Positions 55,990 to 64,000 of a stretch of DNA of 64,000 nucleotides are shown here, piece after piece; positions within the stretch are counted from its first letter, which is position 1, and each line of letters starts with the position of its first letter. Source of the DNA: Chamaecrista fasciculata (Eukaryota > Streptophyta > Magnoliopsida > Fabales > Fabaceae). Position numbers and translations under genes: made by a program. The notes beneath the pieces were generated by a model. It saw only the letters and a list, made by a program, of their open reading frames with translations. It was not told the origin of the DNA and ran no database searches. The stretch lies in the NCBI GenBank assembly GCA_003254925.1, contig QANZ01026112.1, forward strand, positions 1 to 64,000, read 5' to 3'.

Positions 55990-56115
55990 CCGTTGGTGCT
56001 GCTACATCATCTGTATTTTTTGCAGCTCATGAAAGGTAATCTTTTGCCATCTGCTATAATCCGTTGTTGCTCCTACATCATATGTATTTTTTGCAGCTCA
56101 TGAAAGGTAAGCTTT
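55990..56115 (+). repeat. 71-bp tandem duplication carrying a mini-exon-like module
   Basis: Two copies of 'ccgttg(g/t)tgct' to 'tttttgcagctcatgaaagg' to 'cttttgcca', 71 bp apart. Each contains the ten bases CTCATGAAAG (56026-56035 and 56097-56106), bounded by TTTTTGCAG before and GTAAT or GTAAG after. That is a good acceptor and donor pair. Confidence 0.7.
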
Positions 56116-57060
56116 TGCCAGCTGCTGGATAGTTTTTCCTTTGCTTTTGCCATCTTCATTGCCACTGTTGTGATAGCTTTTGCCATCTTCATTTTCCAAT
56201 TGAGAAACTGAATTGCATTTGGGAATATTTTTTCAGCTCCTTCATATTGAGCTGAATGGACAAGCAACAGTGGATTAAAACAGGTGACATGTTGGTATTC
56301 ATGTAGAATATAAACAAGAAATCTTTTCATTGATATGTTTTATATTATTTACTTTTGAGTAGATATCATTATAGTTCATTTATGGCTTTTTCTTTGGATT
56401 TGTAGGCTGCAGCAAACATATAAACAACCTATCACAACCTCTAAATGTCTTGCGGGTGAAGTTACTATCCATTAAGCTTCTGACGTTTTGGAATCTTGAA
56501 ATCTAAACCCATTGAAGAAGTTGTTAATTTTGTGGTCTTCCTTACTTGAAGAATGGTGCACCAATCTTTGGGTTCTTCATTTTTTTTCTCTTTTTTGTCC
56601 TCTGTTTTTCAGAAGGATGGTTGGGAAGAAGTAGTTGATGTTGTAGTCTTCATTACTTGGAGAATGGTTCTCTATTTTTGGATTCTATGTATTTATGATT
56701 CTTTTCTAAATGTATATATTGGCTTTTACATATACTATTCCTATTTGTTCTTTGAATTAAATTGATATTGAAGGTATTCTATTTTTTCACATTTTATTCT
56801 CTATACTGTCCTCTGCATTTCAATCCAAGATATTGCAAAAGGATGGCTTGGAAGAGGGTTGTTGGAAGTCTTTTTCTCGGTTCCTAAACATAACAATGTA
56901 CTGAACACTCTCTATAAGCATTTGATAATTATATAATCATAGTACACAATTCCAATGAAGTAAATCTATATTTAGTTCGGTTTTTCTGTATTCCTAATTG
57001 AGATAAGTCGAAGGTCCTGTTTTTAATCATTTCATTAACATTTCACACTACACATCTTAA

Positions 57061-57460
57061 TATTTATCAGCAATTTAAATAAAGACACTACAGCATAGGT
57101 TTAATGTATACCTTGAAAGGTCTTTCTGTATTGGTTTTTGTAATTTCCAGTATATCTGTGCCTGCAATTAATAAGAAGTCAACAATTATGCATGATTCAA
57201 TGTGTGCTTAATATTTCGCAGTTCATCTTCCAAATGTGGTTTTTGGAATAAGGACTTGGCACCATTTTTAAGAATTTTATAATGTATTTCTTAATATTTA
57301 TTGTCAATTTTAAAAAAGTTTAAAGCAAAGATATAATGGAAACTTTGAAAGGTCTCTATATTGGCCCATTAATTTTGTAGTATATCTGTGTCAAAGATAA
57401 GAACAGAAGTCAATAGTTAGCCTTGATTCAATTTGCATTTTCCCTGATTCGAAAACCTAG
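57061..57460. repeat. Diverged tandem duplication, period about 233 bp
   Basis: 'Tcttaatatttat', 'ccttgaaaggtct' with 'ctgtattgg', 'agtatatctgtg' and 'gaagtcaa' recur in the same order from 57055 and from 57290. No coding sequence. Confidence 0.6.
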
Positions 57461-57754
57461 AAAATTTCCTAATTTGTTCTATGATAATATATGATTATGG
57501 TCTTCCAATCCTTTCATTAACATTAATTTACCTATAAACCATTATTAGTATCAATTAAACAGATTTCACGTATATTTGAAGATTATGTTTCTTCTTAAAA
57601 TCAATTATAATCAATAAATTAATTTGCTTTAAATATTCTCAATAATGTATTTGCCTTTCATATTATATAAGTAGTTGTAAAGTTATGCGATATTTGAAAA
57701 GTATACCTCCTACAAACCTTTTCTCTGTTTTTCCACACAAGTTATTTTTTTTTA

Positions 57755-58530
57755 ATGGCTCTTCCTAATGTTGATGGTGGTGTGAATTTGTTTGGTTGTT
57801 CTGATCTTAGTTGGTATTCCGATTCTTCCACTGCTTCTATTGAACATGATATTGCTAACCTTCCTGCTGCCATAAGTATTCGTGGTCTTGGGAAACTACC
57901 TAATAATGTAAGTTTAGAAATCTATAGATTTGTAATATTTTTTGACACTTACCTAAATTTTTTTGGTATATTATTTTTCAGATTAACTCCTGTTTGTTAT
58001 CCGGACTTATTGTCAATGTTGATCCAGATAGAGGATGGTATTACAATTCATGCAAAAGTTGCATGAAACAAGTCTTCCTTAGTGATAGTGGCTTTTTTTG
58101 TGGTAACTGTGGTTATGTGATGTTATCTGCTGTAGTTCCTAAGTTTAGGGTAGTAGTTGATGTTATGGATGGTTCAGAACGTTGGAGTTTGAAGTTGTTT
58201 GATCAGGAGGTTTCTAAATTAATTGGCTGCCCTGCTTCTGATTTTCTTAGCGGCAAGGATCCGGTATGCCTATCTCTATTTTTTATTGACATATTCTTGA
58301 AGGATTTAATATAATTGATTTATATTGTTTTCCTTTTACTGTTTTCACTTCAGGAGTCTGCTATTGTTAATTATTTTCCTGAGGAGATGGAAGAATTAGT
58401 GGGAATGTTTTTACTATTTAAATTAAAGCTGTCTGAGGCCTGTTTCTCCATATCTGATCCAACGTTTGATGTTTCTGGTGTTTGTGACAAGGAAGACCTT
58501 TTGGACAAGTTCAGACTTAAGAGACAATGA
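57755..58530 (+). CDS. Miniature RPA70-like ssDNA-binding protein (zinc-ribbon OB domain only)
   Basis: Three exons, 57755-57907, 57982-58263 and 58354-58530, join in phase to 203 residues. The protein has the C-terminal replication factor A domain: GLIVNVDPDRGWYYNSCKSC, a zinc ribbon with C75, C78, C91 and C94 (CKSC...CGNC), then PKFRVVVDVMDGS and LFDQEVSKLIG. It matches the C-terminal half of the gene at 62370, including SDLSWYSDSS against SDLSWYSESS. The N-terminal DUF223/OB part is missing, yet its first residues (MALPN) resemble the other gene's start (MAFHN). This suggests an internal deletion that fused the start to the linker before the last domain. RPA70-like genes are common passengers of plant Helitrons, and this one lies in a Helitron block. 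All exon phases fit, so it could be expressed. Confidence 0.75.
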
Positions 58531-60895
58531 AGTAATTTTAACTGTTTTACCATTTTCCAGCCAGCCTTTTTCCTCTTTAATTACCATGTTTTTGTTTCAG
58601 AGTATACAGTACAGACAATATATATTGGCAAAGTTTGATGTAATTTATTTTTGTCCTGTTTTATTTATTGTATTATTTCAGATTTGGGTTGGAATGGTAT
58701 GTTATTTTTTGTTTTTATGATACATAACTAATATATATTTAGCAATATTACCAATATTAACATTTCATTTTCATTATTTTAATGAATGTAGATGAATCTT
58801 TATATTTCTATTTTCAATCGTGGCACACATATATCTCACTTTCAAGAACAAAAACTCAAATCATTCTATGTATCAACTGTTTCGTAGTTATATCCACAGC
58901 AGACATGTATCTATACTCATATTTTGAAGTAGACAAAAGCAGAACTCCAATAATATGCTTTAAAACAGATGGCAAATAAGATAGATCCATAGCAGACATG
59001 TACCTATATTCCTCAAAATGTTATTAGACATAAAGTCTTATCATTATACTTTTTTTTCCCGTTTTGTTCAATTGCAATTTTCAATAATGGCAAATATCTT
59101 ATAAGAGTTGTGAAATGTAGTAGGACTTTCCAAACAGTTCACTAATGGTGGCTGTATTCTTCATGTTCTTTCTGTCAATAAGATAAGTGAAGATACATTG
59201 GGATAGACATACAGATATTGAAATTCGCAAAGTCAAAAATATAAGATTCATTGTATTTTACCATTTGTCATCCAGGAGGTAGTAAAATCTCAATTTGAAT
59301 GGATTAGTTGTTAATTCTTACATATTTTTTTACTTTAATTCATCCCAATATTCAAAATTGACCAGAAATATATTTTACTTTGAATTTTAAAAGGTGTTAT
59401 TCTTATTTCTCATTTGAATTGTAGAAGAACCTACATATTTAGTTAAATTTGAATGGGAAATGAAAAATTTATTTTGGGTAGCGTAATAGTTTTTTTGGTA
59501 AACTAAACTTCATTACTTGAGTCGTATTACTCTTGGTATAGAATCTGTCTCATTATGATGTTCAGCAGTATAAATCTAATCACATTAATTGTTATGATTA
59601 CTATATGCTTTATTTAAAGTAATGGAAATATCAATGATGGTTAATACGTAATAGCAACCTTGACTTTTTGTAATTGTTTTCATTGGTTGTCTATTTATTC
59701 AATGAATCACATCTTGATATCTGTAAATAAGAAGTTTGAAGGACTAATAAGATGTATTTAAAATACACCACATTCTACAGAGACTCAATGATAGATAATT
59801 TATGGTGAGTAATGGTATTCAATTGGTAACAAGTTAATTGTATCTCAAGCAAAACTAAATTGAGTCGATTATTGCATAGAAGCCCTTATACTTAAATTTT
59901 ATCTTTTTTGATCCTTGGAATCAATGTTGTCTCTACAAAATTTTACAACACTCTCTACAAAAATACACTTTTGAAGTAGAATCACCAGTTATCTAATGGA
60001 CACCAGCTTCCTTTTGTAGTATTTTTTCAATATTTATTTTTTCAGAGTTATGTTTTTTGATTTTTGTGTAAGTAAGTCTGTCCTAATGACTAAATTGTAG
60101 TTCAAGTAATTCAGTAGAAATCTCCTTGTCAGCTTCAACACTATAAATTTAATCATATGAATTCTTACGATTACCATATGCTTCATTTATATTAATGCAT
60201 ATATCAGTAATGGTTATTAGGTGATACCAACCTTGACTGCTTGTAGCAACTTTTTGTTGGATGGCTATTTGTTCTCTGAATCACATCCTCATATCTGTAA
60301 ATAAGAAGTTTGAAGAACTAATCAGATGTATTTAAAATTCACCACATTCTATAGTGTGTCAATTACAGTTGAATTATAGTAAATTAATGGTATTGATTTG
60401 GTTAGATATTATTTGTATCTCAAGCAAAACTTACATGAATGGATTATTACATAAGAGCCGTCAAACTAAAACTCATCTATTTTGATTTTCAGAATTTCTG
60501 TTGTCTCTATAAAATTACACAACACTCTCTACAAAATTTACTATAAGAAGAAGAATCAAAATCTCTGTTGTCTTGACAAAATTTCACAACACTCTCTACT
60601 AAATTTCCCTTTTGAAGAAGAATCATCTGTTAGCTAATGGATAACAGCAGTGTTTTGCAGATTTTTTTTATGGGGTTCAGTATCCTATTTTGTTTTTTTT
60701 TTAATTATCGTTTGCACATATTTTGTGGCCATTTATTACCCAACTGTTTTATTGATTTTCAGGAAACATCTAACCTATAAGTAGCCATTATTTGTTATTA
60801 TGCGGTGTGCCTTCCTTTTTCTGCACTGTGGTGTTTGTACTCCCTTATTCCTATAGGTTTTTTATATTTTTCCTTATTTTTCTGGCTATGTTCTA
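58531..60895. repeat. Non-coding stretch with a diverged 574-bp tandem duplication
   Basis: Segment 59560-59990 is repeated at 60134-60540: 'tataaat(c/t)taatca', 'ccttgact', 'gaatcacatc' and 'ctgtaaataagaagtttgaa' recur with a spacing of 574. A third short echo of 'tctctacaaaatt' phrases occurs near 60520-60610. Nothing coding was recognised. Confidence 0.6.
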
Positions 60896-61378
60896 ATGCT
60901 TCCAGAAGATGGTGCTGCTGCTGGGATGTCAGACCCCGAGTTTTTTTGGAAGACTCATGAGATTGAGTTAGTTCTACAATATAGTCGTGAGAGATTTGTA
61001 CACTATAATGTCAACAGATGTTTGGCTGAGGTTGCTGTTTTTAATTTCTCAGTCGATCTATATTTTATTTTTTTAACTAAATTGCATGAGATATAATGTC
61101 GACACTATATTCTCATTTGATGGTTGTATTGTGTTTTCGTCTTCATGTACTTCTCATATAATGCAGGTTGTACAATTCACATTTAGTCTTTCTATTTTTT
61201 TCTGATTCCCATCTTATTTTGTTGTATTATGCAGAACTCATGTATGAAGACTTCTATTATGTCTAAGAGGGTTAGAGCAGATTTTCAGGCCAACGTTTCA
61301 TCTTCTGTTTCTGTTGGTCTATCTAATTCCGCTGTCAAGAAGTTCAGATTTACAGAGTCAAGCAAAGATGCTCAGTAG
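60896..61378 (+). pseudogene. Possible stranded 3' exons of an RPA70-like gene
   Basis: 60896-61096 is open and translates MLPEDGAAAGMSDPEFFWKT onward. 61235-61378 follows a good acceptor (ATGCAG) and encodes 47 residues, NSCMKTSIMSKRVRADF to SAVKKFRFTESSKDAQ, then a stop. Basic, serine-rich tails of this kind end many plant RPA70-like proteins. The preceding gene already stops at 58530, so these may be orphan exons or an alternative 3' end more than 2 kb downstream. I could not join them with confidence. Confidence 0.35.
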
Positions 61379-62369
61379 TCAGAGTTTATAACTTATTTCA
61401 TTTCAATTTGTTTAGACTTTGTTACAGATGTATTTTCGCTTTTTATCTTTGTATTTCTCTGTTATGGGTTGGTTATGTGTTAGTTCTGTAGTTGTAGTTT
61501 CCTGTACCCCAAAATAGAAGACTTTATGTAATATTTTGCAGTCTTTTTATGGTTAAGTTTTGCCTATTCAATTTAAGAGTTATTATGTTTTGTCATGACA
61601 GTTTTGTTACATATATTAATTCATCTCAGTTTTTAATTTTTTTATTTTTATGGAGAAATAGCCTATATTAGAATCATATAACGAATCAGATGTATTTAAA
61701 GTTTAGCAATCTAATGACTATCTGCATTCCTAGAATCATAGATAACTAAAATTTAATTAAATATGAATATCAAAGGTCGTAACTTATTTTTTTAATCATT
61801 GGAAGTTGAATAGATACTTATTTTTAAATTTAGGTAACCAATAAATAGATTGATAGGATAGAGTAATTAAATATTGTCTGAGTTCACATTACCTGTTATG
61901 TATGAGTTAGGCATAAGAATTATTTATTATTTTGTTTTTTTTAACTTTTATTATGAATTTTACGATTTTATTTTGTTAAAATTGATATAAACCATATCTA
62001 AAGGGAATCTGTCGATTGAGATTATTTGATATCAGTTTGCGATTTTTGGCAGATTTTAATGAGCAGTTGATTGGATATCACTATTTAAATATATCATTAT
62101 TGTAGGGCTTTTGATATTCCTATTTTTCTTGGTAGAAAAGTCGAATCGTTTCTTATTCCTTTCACAAGTAACTGTCAGCAGCAGTTAATCATTGTTCATT
62201 GGATGCATGCTTGAGTCTATCCTATTTATCCTTGAGGCGATTCGTTTCTTATTCCTTCATATAAATATAGGAATTCGTGTTTCAGAACCCTTCATTATCT
62301 TCTGTCTCTATCAACTCATTATATTATCTTCCAAAGTCTGCCAGGTTTTCTTCTATCGTTTTTTTCTAA
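61379..62369. other. Non-coding spacer between the two RPA70-like genes
   Basis: AT-rich. It presumably holds the 3' end of the upstream unit and the promoter of the next gene. No element or RNA gene recognised. Confidence 0.4.
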
Positions 62370-64000
62370 ATGGCTTTTCATAATCTTACTGATTTATACC
62401 CTCATCCTAGAAGTTGGAGAATTAAGGTCAGCGTTATACGGTTATGGAGGGTGCCTTCTTATCTCCATCCTGATGAGCATGCAAGCATTGACATGGTTCT
62501 TGCTGATTGCCAAGTTAGTTTGATGTATTTTAAATATTTTTTATAGGCTTTTTTGTTATAGTTAAGAATTGCTAATCTGTTTCTTTTTTGTTTTTTAAAG
62601 GGAGTCTGTATCTCTGCTCATATAACTAAGTTTTTCTTCTCAAAGGTTACTGACCTTTTGGAAGAAGGAAAAGTTTATGTAATCTCAAATTTCTGTTTAT
62701 CTCCCAACCGTGGTTCGTTCAAGACTACAGTACATGCCTACCGAATCAAGTTCCAGGAGAAAACTTTGGTTGAACCTGTTCAAGATGACCCAACCATATC
62801 TTTATATGGTTTTAAGTTTATCTCTTTTCCTGACATATCTTCTAGAATTTATGATGATAGCTTTTTGGTTGGTTAGTTTCTGACATTTCTTATGAATTTT
62901 GTAATTGTGTCGTTTTACTTAGTATGTTGTATTGAAATATTTTCCTATTTTTAACAGATGTTATAGGTTTGTTGACATGCAAGAGTGATGTCAATCATTC
63001 AATTGTTGATGGAAAACTGACACAGTCTATTGAAGTCGAGCTTACTGATTCTGAGTAAGATTAGTGTACTAAATATTTACTTTTTTGTGTTGTTTGTCTT
63101 TTGTATAATATATTGTTATTTTCTTCAATGTTGATTGTTGAATTGATATAGGTCAAACAAACTATTTTGTACTTTAAGGGGACATCTCTGTGAGTTGTTG
63201 AATGAATATTTAAGGACGGAATCCAATAAACCAATTGTTATTGTTCTGCAGTGGGTGAAGATTACAGGTTCTCAAATGTTTTTTGTTATTGTTTATTTTG
63301 ATTTTTTAAATATAGTTTTTTGTTAAACAATATATAATCTATATTTGATTGATACAGGAGATTTCACTCCGCGTACTATTTACAATGTTCGTCACCCTTC
63401 TAGAATTTTGATTAATCCAGACCTGGAAGAATGTCGTATTTTTCTTTCAAGGTATGTTTTATGTCCATATGTTATTTATGATTTCTAAAATATCAGTTGT
63501 ACTAACCATATTTTATTGACAGGCTTTTTGACGGTCCTGGGGATGATTTTGTTGGTTCCGACCTTAGTTGGTATTCCGAGTCTTCAAGTGAATTGATTGA
63601 GAATGACATTTTGAACTCTGCTAATATAAAGAATTTGAGTGCCCTTGCGAAACTGTCCACTGATGTGAGATTTACTTGCCTGACAAAATTTTTTAATGTC
63701 AGTTATGTTTTTATGGTTAACTGATTTAAACCTTAATTTTGCAGGTCAAGTATTGTGTGATTCTAGGAGTTATCCTTAGTGTTGACTCCAGAAAAGGCTG
63801 GTTCTATAATGCATGCCCAAGTTGCTCCAAGAAAGTTATCCACGACGATCGTGGTTTTTATTGTATTAGTTGTGGGCATATGCTTCTGTCTGTTACTCCT
63901 AAATTTAAAGTTGAATTGAATGTGTTAGATGATTCAAGTTGTGCTACTTTTAAGTTATTTGACCGTGAGATTTCTGAATTGCTTAGTTGTTCTGCTGCTG
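62370..64000 (+). CDS. RPA70-like single-strand DNA-binding protein, 5' part (runs off the window)
   Basis: Exons 62370-62513, 62601-62871, 62958-63054, 63152-63267, 63358-63451, 63523-63664 and 63744 to beyond 64000 join in phase with GT-AG borders. The N-terminus is the DUF223/OB domain of plant RPA1-like proteins: RSWRIKVSVIRLWRVPSYLH, SIDMVLADCQGVCISAHI and LLEEGKVYVISNFCLSPNRG. A second OB region follows (DVIGLLTCKSDV to IVIVLQWVKITGDF). The last visible part is the zinc-ribbon domain, GWFYNACPSCSKKV with CPSC and CISC pairs, and LFDREISELL. RPA70 binds single-stranded DNA in replication and repair, and in plants such genes are frequent Helitron cargo, thought to assist rolling-circle transposition. 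The 3' end is outside the window. A diverged host paralogue rather than a transposon gene is possible. Confidence 0.85.

Noticed and set aside
1-64000. CRISPR array, riboswitch or bacterial-type operon
   Set aside because: The intron-exon structure and gene families are plant nuclear. The tandem arrays lack the regular spacer structure of CRISPR, and I saw no riboswitch-like aptamer.

Overview
The window is AT-rich nuclear DNA from a flowering plant, most likely a eudicot. Genes have several introns with canonical GT-AG borders, proteins match plant families closely, and the space between genes is packed with plant-type MITEs, Mutator-like foldback elements, solo LTRs and Helitrons. I cannot name the species. 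About 600 N bases (45628-46225) mark an assembly gap.

The left 49 kb is a gene-bearing segment. In order: a CAF1 deadenylase (3571-4395, +); the boron/small-solute channel NIP6;1 (14345-18021, +, five exons); a small DUF2279-like membrane protein (19653-19994, -); the Golgi Qb-SNARE GOS11 (21589-24864, +, five exons); a ZFP1-type single C2H2 zinc-finger repressor (33860-34660, +); a MAM33/p32-like mitochondrial glycoprotein family protein (39382-40866, -, three exons); and a PPPDE/DeSI-type thiol peptidase (47870-48778, +, three exons). They share no pathway. What links them is ancestral order: as I recall the Arabidopsis map, they interleave the duplicated blocks At1g80690-At1g80780 and At1g15870-At1g15920.

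The spaces between these genes hold many short inverted-repeat elements whose arms contain repeated 'TTGGTCCC' words. Several have 9-bp target duplications I could read by eye (635-1714, 27484-28433, 29367-29717, 41088-41549, 48812-48955), which points to Mutator-like non-autonomous elements. Two hAT-type MITEs (20703-21048, 36772-37334) and two solo LTRs with 5-bp target duplications (9320-10006, 44359-45000) are also present.

The right 14 kb (49.8-64 kb) is a Helitron-rich block. It has a reverse-strand Helitron 3' end with the helicase C-terminus (49809-50165), a GC-rich minisatellite made of palindromes (50430-51781), a short Helitron (about 54074-54677), and directly abutting it the start of a second Helitron-like sequence. 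That second stretch carries a CCAAT-rich tandem leader and two RPA70-like single-strand DNA-binding genes. The first (57755-58530) is a miniature protein reduced to the zinc-ribbon domain. The second (62370 to beyond the window end) has both the DUF223 and the zinc-ribbon OB domains. I see no wholly new system; the reduced RPA gene inside the Helitron block and the palindromic minisatellite are the most unusual items.
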